The translations under genes were made by a program, and so were the position numbers. This document shows, piece by piece, positions 10,455 to 23,048 of a stretch of 64,000 bases of DNA. Location: positions 186,001 to 250,000 of the forward strand of contig JABYQR010000018.1 of NCBI GenBank assembly GCA_022592445.1, in the 5' to 3' direction. Origin of the DNA: Cytidiella melzeri (Eukaryota; Basidiomycota; Agaricomycetes; Polyporales; Irpicaceae). Below the pieces are notes generated by a model. That model saw only the letters and a list, made by a program, of their open reading frames with translations, was not told where the DNA came from and searched no databases. Every line of letters starts with the position of its first letter. Positions within the stretch are counted from its first letter, which is position 1.

Positions 10455-13400
10455 ATGTCAGACCTCGACGACACCCGTACGGCTATTGCTCGTGTCAACA
10501 CTGGCAAGAATGCCAATGAAGACAGCTGGATGACGTGAGTCACTTTCTTCTGTCGCTTTCGCTACGAACACTCACCTCGTCCACCAGCATGTGGTGCAAC
10601 ACGAATTGGGGTGATCTCCTCCAGCCCGCGCCGCTGTCAATTGCACTCCTCGGCTCAGTTCTGGTCATTGCTTCCAGCACCGACGACTTCTGTTCGTGTG
10701 ATTCTCTACTTATATCATGCGATTTGACTCACTTTGGTCATAGCTCTCGTGAACACTGACGACGCAGTTCCTTACAAGTGGCAATATGCAACCCACCCGG
10801 GTTCATTCAAGGCGTGCTTGATGCAAATGGTACGTTTGCTACGTAATCTTGGCATATCATGCTCATTGACTGTCGCTTTTGAAGGTCAAAGAAGGCTATA
10901 AATCGTTTGGTACTGCGCACAAGTCTATGACTCGCATCCAAAACGCGTCGTCGCAGCTACCTGATGTCATCAGGGATGCGGTACTCACTATCATCAACGG
11001 TACCCCCATTGAGGTGAACATAATCACTGCCCGCGGTCTGCGTTAGCGTTAGCACTCACGAGCTTCCGGTACGCAGATCAAGACATTACTCCCAGACCAG
11101 ATTACAGCTGCTCTGAAGCTCGCCAAGATTTGCGCGTACGTCTCTCGTATTTCGATGTCTCTGTTTGGGCTTATCGTTCAACGTGTGTATAAGAACTGCT
11201 GCACAGGAATCAGAGGACGCCTTCCACGGTATCCAGAACTTGGCAGGTGAACTCGTTATAGCGTGTACAAATCAGGTGTGCCTAAATGAGATATATATGC
11301 TGCTTGCAACGCTAACAACTCGTTTAGGTGGGAACTTCCGAGCAGAAGCTCCAGGCCAATCAGACACAGCTCGCGATCCTTGCGGAACGGAAGAAAGCTG
11401 AAGAGGAACGAGTGAAAGTTGCAAAAGAGACCAACGATCGTATGAAGAAGGTATGTTCACAAGTAAACCAGCAATCAACTCGGCGCTGACGAAATTGAAC
11501 AGTCGTTCGATGGTGCTGAGGAAGACTTCCACAGTGCTGTGAAGAACGTTCCTAATGGGTATGTATTCGATCTGATCATCGAATTTGTACCTCCGTGATT
11601 GGACACTTACTTATCATCTACCAACCAGCTGGGACCTCGTCGGCATGCAAGCCGCAGAGGCCCTGACTCAATTCGCAGTGGCCGCGGGTAATGCACTTAT
11701 CAGCGCCGCAACGATCAAGCAGCAAGCTGCCATGGCCGGTATCGAGATAGCCTCAAAAAAGGCGGGTGCTGACGATGGAAGCAAACCTAGTAGCAAGGAT
11801 GGGAAGACCGATACCAGTAAACCTGCCGCCCCAACGCCTGTGGCCCCAACTCCTGCGCAGAACACTCAGCCAAATGCGGCGAACACGTCGGACCCTGCTA
11901 ACCTTGAGGTCAACAAGGTGTTGCAACTCGCCAATGCCCTGCAATTCCTTGTCTCTGGCGGCCCTGGTGGAGGTCCAGACTGGGACAAGATTCGCGGCAC
12001 TGTACGTATGCCAACGGTCTGTGTGTCAGTACATTTCATGACAGTGCTGCTTGACAGGGCACCGACGGCTCGCAATCCGGCGGGATGTACGTGGAGATCA
12101 GCTTGTCGACCATCAAGGATCGACTCGATCCTTCGAAGCCTGTTTCTGCACAGCTCCTTCCTATTCTGGAGTCTGCGGTGACAATCGCTAAAGGGATCAT
12201 GGCCATCTCGAGGTCTGCTCAGGGCGCGGATGACACAGCTCTTGAGAAGTACAAACCCAAGATTGCAACGCTCGTTTCGGACGCGCAGCAGCTCGTCCAA
12301 AAGGTGAACCTCATTCTCCAGCAGCCTGGAACTGTCGCCACCGGACCTGCGACCCCGCCGACTCCCATACAGAACACGAACAACGCAGCGGTAAGTTTCG
12401 AATGCACTTCTTCTCCAGCAGCGAGCTCAGATACATAAACTCGACAGAAACTCGCCGTCGAAAACGCAAAGTTCCAGGTTGATCAAACTCGAGCGAACCT
12501 CGAGGCATCTCGAGAATCCTACAATACAGCCACGTCGAAGCTGCTGGAACAGCAAGAGATGATCACCAAGACCATTGCTCAGCTCACCAGTCTCTCGTTG
12601 ACGAATGCCGGAATTAAGGCCATGCTCCCTGTGCTCAAAAAGGCTGTCGGCGCGTTCACTAGTTCGTTGTGCCAGTCATTTCATTTGATACCCTGCTGAT
12701 CGTTTTTATTGTTTCAGCTTTGCAAGCTCAATTCTCGCAAATTACCCAGTTCTTTGAGAATGTCGCCTCATTGCTCTGTGACGTGCTCCAGCCTTCTGTT
12801 GAGCGCTGGGCGAAGACCATGGAGAATACGGCCACGCTTGGCGGTGTCAAAATCGGAAGTAGGTTTGGAGTTTGACTCAGCAACTCGGTGTTTTCTCATA
12901 GCTTGTGACAGATCTCGCCCGTCAACTCATCTATACGCAAATGATGGTGCCTCTCAAAGTCAGCATGCTCTCAGAGAAGATTGCGACTGTCTATCTCAAT
13001 GTATCGACCAACTACATCTTGCCTGCTCAGAGGTACGTGCTGAGGCTCTGCCTGATATTCACAGGACTGACACTTCGCGTCGTGTCTAGGAGCGTCGGCA
13101 GTATGTTAGAATTCACTGAAGACACAAGCGAGGCCGGCCGAGCTAAGCTGAAAGGTATCGTCGCACATCGTATAAGCTCCTACTATTACATCTGACACAC
13201 TCGCGATAGCTTCTCTGGAGGAGAAACAGAAGAAACTGCAGAAGGAATCCACCTTAGCTAGCCAGGAAATCTCAGAGCTCGTCGCATCCGATCAAAAGGT
13301 ATGTTATTTCTGCTGCTTACATGGTGGTCAGATTCTCCATTGATGACCCGCACTCCATTCAGAAATTCGTGGCGGCCATCGATGACCGTTTGAACAACAT

Positions 13401-13612
13401 CAAGGTTGCTCTGCAGGATGTCCTCCCATCTATTGCTCAGCCCGGTAAGCAATGATTAAGTCACGCGTGTCATGCATATAGCTCAATTGGAACCCTATCT
13501 AGTCCCCAAGCAAATTCAGGATGTCTCGATCGAACACGTTGAGCAATACTCTGAGAAGCGAGCCACGGCCAAAAAGGTTAACCCGATGTTCACCAATGAT
13601 GACTTGATGTAG
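10455..13612 (+). CDS. Large helical/coiled-coil protein, paralogue A (734 aa), function unknown
   Basis: Seventeen exons sum to 735 codons. Exons: 10455-10534, 10588-10691, 10744-10829, 10885-11013, 11077-11135, 11207-11246, 11328-11450, 11503-11558, 11629-12001, 12058-12390, 12448-12661, 12718-12858, 12912-13032, 13090-13154, 13210-13298, 13363-13444, 13503-13612. Two introns use a GTTCGT donor. No signal peptide. There is a hydrophobic stretch near residues 43-57 (LSIALLGSVLVIAS), an early charged coiled coil (LAERKKAEEERV), and an Ala-rich helix (AAEALTQFAVAAG). A Lys/Pro linker with a VAPTP repeat follows, then a long helical second half with more coiled coil. Long helices plus one hydrophobic element recall ClyA/HBL/XaxA-type alpha pore-formers only in outline; no family was recognised. 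The neighbouring lectin-helical gene suggests a joint role. Confidence 0.8.
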
Positions 13613-14146
13613 ACACCGGCCATAGGGTAGTAATTTCATGTAGCAGCATATTTCACTCTCGTATTCTTCCTTTCGAATGTACATTACGATGCACTCTGGC
13701 CACCGGCGTGGTTTTTGAGTAAGCCTTTGCGGCGTATACGCGCTTGGACGCCATGTGGCTTCGTTCGACACTGTGAAGCGCGCATGGCATGATCAGCCTC
13801 AGGCTCCGAAGTCCGAACCACTCTGCCTTGCGTCGTCGTTCAAAGAATTCTCAGGGAGAGGAAGAACCTTTCAGTGGTGGTCTAGCTCTACTCATGTCTC
13901 CCGACATTCAGGGTGATATTCATATTCTCTAACCTTCATAAACATGCCATGTTGGCGTGCTCACAACTTCAACTTCCATGTTAAGTACTCCGAGTCTGTG
14001 TTGCTAACATGTGCTTATTACAGCTGTTTTCATATGGACAGTCCTCAGGTCAAAAAAAACAAAACATAGTCGGTTGGCGGCTGTAACAACGGATACGTCA
14101 AAACGGCAGGGTTGTGTGCGCTGCTAAGACCTAATGGCGCTGTCAG
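13613..14146. other. Intergenic, 3' flank of duplication copy 1
   Basis: Similarity to the second copy continues to about 13,805. The rest to 14,146 holds no frame or motif I can support. Confidence 0.4.
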
Positions 14147-14150
14147 ACCT

Positions 14151-14480
14151 CTAAGACACGAGTGTCGAGCGAGTGAGCCCAAGGTGCGAAGGAAGTGAGC
14201 ACGTTAGTAATATAACTGTATCTAAGACACAAGCGTTGAGCGAGTGAGCTAAATACAGGGTCAGCATATGTACATACTGCAAGTGCAAGGGAGATGAAGC
14301 TTACCCCAAGGTGCGAAGGAAGAGAGCACAATGGGGGAAAAACATCAGGAAACAGGGAATAACCACGTAGTAAGTCCGGTACTACGGAGCGCCAGTTGAC
14401 ATTGATCTGGCGCGGTAGCTCTACGTAGCTTGGCATTGTTCTCTGTAGCTCTACGTAGCTTGGCATTGTTCTCTGTAGCT
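14151..14480. repeat. Cluster of short direct and tandem repeats at the transposon left end
   Basis: A CTAAGACAC...GAGCGAGTGAGC block of 28 bases occurs at 14151-14178 and 14222-14249. An AAGGTGCGAAGGAAG block occurs at 14181 and 14308. A 30-base unit (GTAGCTCTACGTAGCTTGGC plus ten more bases) is in perfect tandem at 14415-14444 and 14445-14474. The CTACG(T/G)AG core recurs at the other side of the transposon (20,600-20,830). Confidence 0.7.
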
Positions 14481-14546
14481 ACCTGTAGGGCCCCATAGTT
14501 GCGTAAATAACATGAAAATGCAAAGAATGATTTATTAGAGAATTGA

Positions 14547-17500
14547 TTAAGTGTTGCGAGTTTTTCGCCATCTATCTACAAGAAATCGAAATAAAACAAA
14601 GTCCGTGTGTCGCAGGTAAGTATTGACATAGAAACGAGTACACCGCTCCAGTACATTCTCCGAGGTCCAGTGAATGTTGGCAGCACGACCCCACACAGGT
14701 ATAAGATGACAAGAACGTACGATAGCGGTGATGGGGATGATCGACGCGCGACGACGACGATTTCTTTGTGATGGTGCAACAGAAAACATGCCGGTGATAT
14801 CGTCGTACGGTTGGAACGGCGTGAACCACTCGACGTACGCAAGCGGATGTTTGCTGAGATAGCTGACAGTTTCCGGAAGGCGAAAAATGACTCGAACTTG
14901 TGCGACGGTCAGACCTGCTATACGTTAGAGAGTTCCCGACATTCATGAACACATTGAAGCCACTCACCATCGATAGGATGCTCCAAACCGGCGTTGGTAC
15001 CATCATCAGGACGGGTACCGCCATATGCGCCATTGAAGGCTAGCACCGTGGAGAATTGTGCGGCCTGAGCACAAAGACGACGAGGCAGTGTGCTTGCTGT
15101 CGCTCCGAGTCGAGCGGGAAACGCGCGTATTGAATCCGAGGTGAGTTTCTTCGAGACTTGGCTCATTCGAGGCAAGGCCTTCTTGAACTGTTTATCAACC
15201 GCGAATGTAGTGTAGCTGTTGATGGAGCGAAGGAAAGACAGAGACTGTGGGGTTGTCTGTGATGTGTGAGTGTTTTGCTGCGTGTAACGACAAAGCCGAA
15301 CTTACTGTTGGTGCTTGCGAGGAATGACTCGGAACACCCTGTGTCTTGGTCACAAAGTCCTCCAGGCATTGAGCGAAATCCGGTGCGCAGAACTCGGCAA
15401 CTATCGTCCTGACTGACGTGTTGGGGAATGTAGGCTTCTGCGCGATAGTATAGATGCCTTCACTGGCATCTGCTCCCAACGCCGGCTGGTCAGCGCGAAT
15501 GTTCTCACCATCGTCCTCATCATGATTCCCATCCTCCTCCTCTCCTGTCCGAAGAAATTGTGAAACGCGGCCGTGTTTCAACCAGCGAAGATAGGCTTCG
15601 AACCGGCGTACAGCGTCCTGTCGATCGAGCCATATGGTCATCTGGTGGATGTACTGCTTGCGATTGCTTGCACAATAACCAACTTTGGCGAAGTCGATGT
15701 GGAGCCGTTCAGGCCCTTCGGAGTTGTATCCATCTGCGGTCCCTAGAAGACGGATGGACTCAAGATAGTGAGTCATGGAATGGAGCTTTGGAATACCGTT
15801 GAAGTCTTTTCGTACTCCTAGCCGCACGAAGACCTGCTTGTATGAGTGAAAGCGCGTCCAGGCGTCGTTCAAACCTGAGAGGGAATTGTTGGTATGTGTT
15901 TCGAAGTGAGCGTAACTGATGAAGTCCAAAACGGCTCGCACCGCCTTGACCACATCTGCGTCGGCACTTCCCACAACTACGCCAAGGAATACCTTCTCCA
16001 TATGCTTGTATTCATTACCCGTCCACTGCGAGACCAACGAGATGCCCTTATGGAAATGGCGGAGATCGGGATGGGTTGGCATTGTGCGGAATCGCCTGTC
16101 CACTTTGTCTTCCTTCCCATCAACACACGCTGTCGCCCACTTGACGGTATGATCCTTGAACATGCCTTTATGAAGCTGATGCAGGAGATCAGGTGTCATG
16201 CAGGCGAATATATTGCAATACGGAAGATTTTTCCAGAATGGGTCGATCGCCTGCAGGCCGGCTTCTTCAAAACCCTGCGGTTTTTGTCCACCAGACCGGA
16301 GGGTTTCGCGGATCATTGAAGCCGTTTCTGCTGGATTCCGTAGTGGCGATTCGACTGGCTGACCTCGTCTTTCAGGTTTCACAAGGCACCGAGGGCAATG
16401 GTTTTGCCGGCAGCAAGCAACAAGACATTGCTCGGGATGGTCCGCAATGTACGCCGCCAGTATCGGGTACACTTTGCGAAGGAAGCCATCAGCGCACACC
16501 ATCTCAACACCGTCTTTCCCCGCCTTGATAAGCGGGGCTAACAGGGAGCGCATGCAATCATGGAAAAGTTGGTACGTAGCTGACGATTGTTTGCTTTTTG
16601 AGAAACATTCCATCTTCGACACCGGAAGATATCCTAGCAAGACCGTTGCATGATACGAGGGCGATCGGCGAACGGCCTTCTCAATATTCCCAATGGTGAG
16701 GTACACCGGCCACGCGGATTTATCGCCGCTGAAGTTTGATAATTGAGTCTTATCAGATGCGAGGATCACGGGGACCACTGTTGCCCCTGGCGGTAGCAGA
16801 TTCTATATCACCGTGAGTATTCTGATTCTGGACTTGTGCCGCGACGTACCTGAACGCTCTCCCACCACGTCCCACTCCACATCTCACTCAGTATTGGCTT
16901 CTTCATCCACTCGTCCTCGTAACGGCGCTCAGGTGCGTATTTTATATGGCATGCAAACGACGGGTTGGACAAGAGCTCGCGGATACACTCAACGGGGTCC
17001 CGTTTCCATAGCTCAAACACTTCTACATGTTCCTTCCCTTCTTCATCACATTCGTCTCCTGTTGCTTCAAAAATCTCGCACTGCCATCCAGGACCGCGAG
17101 GGAGGCTATCAATCTTGCTCAGGAACGTTCGCTTATCTTTGAACGAGAGCTCTGGTCGATTTTGTGCCTGTACGTCCCTTTCAATAATCTTGTAGCAAAG
17201 TATTACGCAGGACTCACCATGTCGAGCTTCAGATACTTGTCAATCTCGGATTGACTCAACCCACTACTCATCAGCCACTGCGCCAATCCCCATTCTTCCC
17301 CATTGATGAACGGGGCCCACGGTGTGTTTTCATTTGACCCCTCACTCATTTGCTCTTTGTTTATCTTTGCGAATAGATTATCTCCTCGACCCAGCTTTGC
17401 CCCTGCGTTTCTTGTGTCAAGGTCGTCTATAAACGGGTTCACTGGGATTCCCCCCGCCTCATATACCTCCTCCACAACCTCCTCGGCTTGGTCCTGCTCT

Positions 17501-17769
17501 GCACGGGGTTCAAAAGCCTGCTCTGTCGCTGTATTAGAGTTGTCGGGGTCATTGGGTGAGTGGGGTGCAGTGTCTTCACGACAACGGCTGGTACGTTGCA
17601 AAGAGTCCTCATCATCGTTGGTCGAGACTGACAGCGATTGTTTTCTGTTTAGCTTTGCTTCACACGCATCTCGGCATGAGCTACTGAGCTTCATGTGCGC
17701 TCGGATTCCTTGAACAGTGGGTTTTGTACACCCGCAATAAGAGCATCTATGGAAGCTGGTCGAAGACAT
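14547..17769 (-). CDS. Plavaka family transposase (1007 aa)
   Basis: Five exons (17769-17218, 17167-16850, 16802-15306, 15256-14968, 14914-14547) sum to 1008 codons with no internal stop. The N-terminus has a C2H2-like finger (CSYCGCTKP...H), followed by a long acidic linker. The core carries the family's hallmark SDKTQLSNFSG...WPVYLTIGN block and a Cys/His motif (CCRQNHCPRC). Conserved DLLHQLHKGMFKDH and GPERLHIDFAK segments follow. The C-terminus has the typical YVEWFTPF, tGMFSV, a VWG block and a basic end. Plavaka transposases are basidiomycete relatives of the CACTA/EnSpm group and catalyse cut-and-paste transposition in the nucleus. The intact frame suggests recent activity or recent arrival. 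It shares a promoter region of about 160 bp with the next gene. Confidence 0.9.
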
Positions 17770-17929
17770 GAAGACCAAAAAGTGAGTTGTGACCTGGCGG
17801 TACAGTCGTTTGGGGTGATCCGTGGGGATTCGAGTTTTTTTACCGGGTACGTGTTCGCTTCATGCGCGTCATCTCTGTGTCTCTCTACTGCCACGTCAAG
17901 CTCTTCCTGGTGTCGTCCTTCTCCTAGCA

Positions 17930-20521
17930 ATGCCCGCAAAGCGAAAAGCTGCTGCACAAAAAGCAGGCTCAGACTCAGACTCCGGCACAGGACAGACTCC
18001 CCAGCAACCACAGCCAGCAAATCCGGGGCGCTCTGCTTCTCGAAGAGAGCGCAAGAAATCCAAGAAGCAGGCTGACATAGGTGACCCTCTGACTCACTAC
18101 GGGCAACTCTTCGCTGACTATGAACACTTGCAGACCACAGCGAGCTCCTCAAGCGACTCAAGAAGCTCGAGAATGAGAACAAGACATTGCAGCGAGCACA
18201 AACGCGAGGTGAGAACATCATAATTACCTACAATATCCTTACCTCTCGTTGATTCACCTGCAGGAAAGCAACAACGAGCAGCGACATCAACAACCAAACA
18301 GCCAGATAACGCTGCAGGCGACGACGAAGATGGCGAGAACAGCAACGGGCTCAATTGTGGCAGTGGCAATGATGACTGGCCACCTGAAGACGAAGACAAC
18401 GACATTATTGGCTACGAGTCCCAGGTACAGATGTGACACCACCACCGTTGATACAGTACTCACTACATGATCTCTAGTTCCAGTCGAAAGGCGTTATTAG
18501 CGTGGTCCAACCACTCAAGCAGCTGAAACGTCGTGTCAACAATCCCAAACCAACACCACCTTTGTTTCTCCACAATCGCTCAGAGTCGCTCTCGCCACCA
18601 CCCTCTTGTCAGCGCTCACAGTCGCGCTCTCATGCACCACCCTCTCGTCAGCGCTCACAGTCGCGCTCTCGTGCACCATCCTCTCGACACCGCTCACTGT
18701 CGCACTCTCGTGCACCATCCTCTCGACACCGCTCACTGTCGCGCTCTCGTGCACCATCCTCTCGACACCGCTCACTGTCGCGCTCTCGTGCACCATCCTC
18801 TCGACACCGCTCACTGTCACACTCTCGTGCACCACCCTCTCGACAGCGCTCACAGTCGCGCTCTCGTGCACCATCCTCTCGACAGCGCTCACTGTCGCGC
18901 TCTCGTGCACCATCCTCTCGACACCGCTCACTGTCGCGCTCTCGTGCACCATCCTCTCGACACCGCTCACTGTCACACTCTCGTGCATCCTCTCGTCAGC
19001 GCTCACTGTCGCACTCTCGTGCACCACCCTCTCGTCAGCGCTCATTGTCGCGCTCTCGCAGTCACTTGCTGCTGCACTCAGGCTCGCGTGGTCGCTCGCC
19101 GCTGCGCTCAAGTTCTCATGGCCATTCTCAGCCGCCTTCTCGTCGTCGCTCACACTACTCCGAGTCTTCCGGTCAAGTGTCCTTACCAGCATCATCTCCA
19201 CTTACCTCAAGAGCTCCATCTTCAGTCCGGTCAGGGTCACCTTTGGATCGAGTGGACAGCGCTGTGGTTGTTGCTGCCCAGGAGGTGAGAAGACGACCAC
19301 AAGCGCAGCCTTCGGTGTCAACAGGTGCCAGTGGCCGTCACCACGTGAGGCCTTCTCCAAACGAACACGCAGGAAGGCAGCGTAAGCAGCCACGTACTGC
19401 GTCTGATGTAGCGCCCCAAGCCTACAGCTCTGTCGAGTACAAAGGTGGCTCCGCGCCGACCAACGGTAGACCAAAAGAGAGCAATTACACCGGCATCACC
19501 GCAACAATCATATCGCGGGCTATCGTACGTTACCAGCTGAAAGTATTGACTGAATCTGCATTTCCAGATCACAACACGCAGCACACTTGGGCAAGAAGTG
19601 TGTTCCAGATTAGCTGCGAAGAGGTCGAGCGCAGCTATTCCCCTGACGACGAGGCAGTCAGGGGTATCTATTCGGTGGTATGTATTCATGAGTTCTCGTT
19701 AGCTCTTGCTGATCCCCAACAGATTATCGGTCGTGCTTCAAGCTTTCGCGGTCATCTCAGGGACAAGATTTGCAGCAAGATAGTGAAGACATACGGACTC
19801 AAAACTGACACATCGAAGGACGCTACCGCCAAAGCCAATGCAGAGCGGGTGGCGTGGCTACTGCAGCCAATCGGACAGGCTCAGGACGCTAATCGGTATT
19901 GTTACGAGGTACGTTCAATGCTACGAGGTTTTGTACATAAGCTCATCACATTTAGGAATTCACACTCGATCCCCCTCGAGGGCTGGCACAGGTATCGATC
20001 ATTCGACACGCATTGCAAGAACTGGTCTTTCGCGGAGACACATCTCCTGGCGCCGAATTCAGCGCGTTATTTGATCCACTCCCACTTCCAACAATCGCGC
20101 TGTTGCTCGCCATAGTATGTAAGAATCAATCAAACCTTCTGTTGTCGCTGATGACATAAGACACACAGGTCCGTTTTGGTTTGATGCGCTGGGCAACGGG
20201 GCGACTGGAGCAAAAAGGCCCCGAGTTCCGTGAGACCACCTACGGTCAGGTGGTCAAAGAGCACCTTGGCCAGCTCGAAGACTGGGCCAAGCTGCGCCCC
20301 GTCATCACCACAAAGATTCGCCATAGCCTGTTCAAGAAAATCCTGTGAGTTCCGCTTATTGTCATTTGCAACACATGCATGTCTCACAACTCACAATACC
20401 TTTCAGCCGCCTCGGGGGCATCGAGCGCAAACAAGACAAGCCTCTGGGACTTTCGGACGTTGCAAAGGAGAACGCGCTGCAGGACTTGGACAATTGGGTG
20501 GATGAGGACGACAGCAACTAA
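17930..20521 (+). CDS. RS-repeat protein with C-terminal DUF6532-like domain, Plavaka companion gene (740 aa)
   Basis: Eight exons (17930-18080, 18134-18208, 18264-18424, 18478-19677, 19723-19908, 19956-20114, 20169-20344, 20407-20521) sum to 741 codons. N-terminus: basic, Lys/Arg-rich, then a short coiled coil (LLKRLKKLENENKTL) and an acidic stretch. The middle is an Arg/Ser region of about twelve 13-residue repeats. The C-terminal 300 residues (IISRAIVRYQLKVLTESAFP..., FRGHLRDKICSKIV, TIALLLAIVRFGLMRWATG) look like DUF6532, a basidiomycete domain of unknown role. The divergent partner 160 bp away is the transposase, so it is probably a transposon accessory protein; DNA or RNA binding through the basic RS part is inference. 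The family assignment is from memory of its consensus. Confidence 0.75.
18600..19060 (+). repeat. 39-bp coding minisatellite (RS repeat)
   Basis: About twelve copies of a 39-base unit encode 13 residues of the type SRAPSSRHRSLSR. Variants fall into near-identical classes (PPSRQRSQSRS, PSSRHRSLSRS), as expected from unequal exchange. All copies keep the frame, and the other five frames are also nearly free of stops here. Confidence 0.9.
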
Positions 20522-21239
20522 ATGTTGACGGATACCCCAGTAACCGGTACCAGTCGGGTACCATAACTTCATAGTTTAGCTAATGTTATTGATTTGTTCG
20601 CGATGGAATACCAATTGTCTGCCAGAAACATGCGTTACGAGAGCTACAGGAGCTACATTACCAGTACTACGGAGCAGCGACAACTTAATCACAATGCTAC
20701 GGAATGCTACGGTGCTACACAGTACATGGTACGGAGTGCTACGGAGTTGGGGGTGTGATCCGTAGCGCTCCAGGATAGGGTACTTGTCTACGATAACTAC
20801 GACTGTTGCAACTGCTACGTAGCTTCCCGTAGCGGCAGACTTGTTCCCTGATGAAGAGAGGAATGAGTGAACTCTGATAGTACAACAAGAGACAGCTCGA
20901 TAAGGAAATGATAATCAAGAAAGCTGTGTCTGTGGGAATGAGGCTATGCTAACATGTGACTCATATACAATGAGAACAATAAAACAAACAAGGAACCTTG
21001 TCCGTGAGCGAGAGCTGGAAATATCAATAGGCTGAGCCCAACATGAGATTTTCCGATGCCTGCCAGTGTGCACTGCACACATCTCTCTGGCAGCGATTGC
21101 TGGGCGCTCAGATTCTTACGTAGTGTTTTGGGTCCTGAAATCATGAGACAACCATGTTTTTCAGTTTTATGTTTTGTGACTTTACAGATGAAAACAGCTA
21201 TGATGGAGACTTACTCACGGAACCCTTAGGGGTCTTGAT
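20522..21239. other. Transposon right end and flank, no gene
   Basis: From 20,610 to 20,820 many CTACGGAG / CTACGTAG motifs occur (subterminal repeats). Beyond 20,830 I see only short frames without recognisable content. Confidence 0.5.
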
Positions 21240-21829
21240 TATTTGATGCAAGCCAGGAACTTTGCATGCCAAACGACATACGTGAAGCAGCACTAACAAC
21301 TGAGTCTTACACTATGCCAACAGCCTGGAGCTGATGATGATGATAATCCATTCATGAAATCTCTCATCAACGTGGGCACGTAATACTGTGAGGAAACGGC
21401 CTAGGGTAACACAGGCTGTCGGTCAGAGTCAATTTCCGCGAGGAACGTTGAGACACTAACACACCCCTCGGACACAAAGGGACCGGGCACAAACACACCT
21501 GACCTTGCGAGAGGCAATTACATGTGTAAGCAGGGGTTGAGGGTATGCATGAATGTATGTTGCGAGTGGGTCCAAGAGTTCTAGGCTGCACTAAGGCTCG
21601 GGCGAGCGGTCATGCTTTTACAGGGCTCAGAGCAAAAGGAACAGTGGTGCAAAAGAGCGATAGAGGTATAGCAATGCATCAGAAGGCAAGGAGATGCCAG
21701 TAGCACATCTTCTGTAGCAATGCAATAAAAAGCTAAAATGTGATAGACTGCGCAATTGGGGACTCAGAGTGCGAGGCCAAAAGTGCTAGCTTCTATCTGG
21801 TAGCAGGGGACAGTTCGGGGTAAAAGATG

Positions 21830-22080
21830 CAAAGTAAAGCCAAGCAATGTGATGGGATGCGATGCAAAGCGTAATGAAGCGATGCAAAGCGAAGCAATGC
21901 AATTAGGAGCAAAGTAAAGCAAAGCAAAGCAAAGAAATGCAGAGCAACACAATGCGAAGCAAGGCGATGCGCTTCAAAGTGCAGTGATGCAATGCAAAGC
22001 AAAGTCAGGGAATGCAATGCAAAGCAAAGCAATGGGAAGCAAGGGAAGCAATGGGATGCAATGTGATGCAATTCAAAGGG
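21830..22080. repeat. Degenerate GCAAAGC / GCAATGC simple repeat
   Basis: Tens of copies of 5-mers AAAGC, AATGC and GATGC follow each other with slips, making an imperfect pentanucleotide satellite. It produces long but meaningless open frames on the minus strand (Ala/Leu/Ser/Phe-rich). Confidence 0.75.
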
Positions 22081-23048
22081 CGATAGAACGAAAGTGTTGC
22101 AAATGAAAGTTGTGTAAAAGCGATAGCGCTAGGGGCAACGCAGTGATGAAGAAATGGTAGCAATTGGGACGCAATAACACAAGAGGGAAAAGAGGAAGTG
22201 GTATGGTAAAGTGCGAGAGAAATGACTAGGCTAACTCACTGCAAGAGGATATGGGAAACACAGTAGGAAACACAGTATAAACACAGTATAAATTGCAGTA
22301 GCCATGAGCTTGAGTGCGAGGGACTGCAAGAATGCGATATGCAACAAGCAAAGCCGGGCAATGCGAGGCAATTCAACAAAGTGGAAGTTGTGTGCGAGGG
22401 GTAGAGGCTGTTAAGCTTCGAAGATGAGTCTTATTATTATTGCTGCTTCAGCAGCTCTGCTTATATCCATGTCTGTATCTACTTATGTAAGCAACTACTA
22501 TACATGTCTACTTCAGCTATTCTACTGTATTACTAAGTGCATAACTCATGCTATGCATGCATGACTCATTGTATGACTAGGCTCAGCACTTGTACCAGAG
22601 GCGTACATAATGAGTAAATGACTCATGCTAGTACTTGTCCTCAGACGTACGCTTTAGGCGTCCTCTGGAGTTGTACTACATGCTTTCCATGTCATTTCCT
22701 ATGCTACTAGAACACAGGTGTACATATATGTACAGTATCCCTATAGTGCTACCTACTTAGTCTACACAACCCATATCTGTACGTCTTAGCTAATGTGATG
22801 GGGCCTACTGGAGTTACCATATACGGCTGCATAATTCCCTTATCAAGACTGTGGGAACTCTGCTACCTTAAAGCGTCCTTGTAACAAGGCATGGGAAACT
22901 ACATATTATATTATATAGTTTTAACAGCACAACGCAGTCTGAATCTAATGAACCACCTTAAGCTATTGCGCAAAATTTAAAGATAACAAGGTACCTCTAT
23001 CTCAGCATCTTTATGGTACAAGTCCTCTACGGTATACCCATCAGGAAA

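Larger units (their letters stand above)
9420..13805 (+). repeat. Segmental duplication, copy 1
   Basis: This stretch is recognisably the same as 21,240-29,235. Matching parts include the 5' flank (CAGCCTGGAGCTGAT; GTCAATTTCCGCGAGGAA at about 9619 and 21,429), the promoter with CTATATATCC, all 17 exons and introns of the helical gene, and the 3' flank (CATGATCAGCCT near 13,789). Copy 2 carries about 3.7 kb of extra DNA between matching points at about 21,446 and 25,135. The 5' limit of similarity is gradual. Confidence 0.85.
14390..20830. mobile_element. Plavaka-type DNA transposon with two divergent genes
   Basis: The segment contains an intact-looking Plavaka transposase (minus) and a divergent RS-repeat/DUF6532-like gene (plus), bounded on both sides by clusters of CTACG(G/T)AG motifs (14,390-14,480 and 20,610-20,820). 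These look like the subterminal repeats of CACTA-related elements. I could not find clean terminal inverted repeats or a target-site duplication, so the ends are approximate. It sits between the two copies of the duplicated segment. Confidence 0.6.

Noticed and set aside
18533..19385. Long open frames on both strands over the RS repeat (Leu/His/Ser/Val-rich)
   Set aside because: They are mirror frames of the 39-bp repeat, whose unit length is a multiple of three and lacks stops in most frames.
21764..22071. Minus-strand frames rich in Ala, Leu, Phe and Cys
   Set aside because: Created by the GCAAAGC/GCAATGC simple repeat; no start context or homology.
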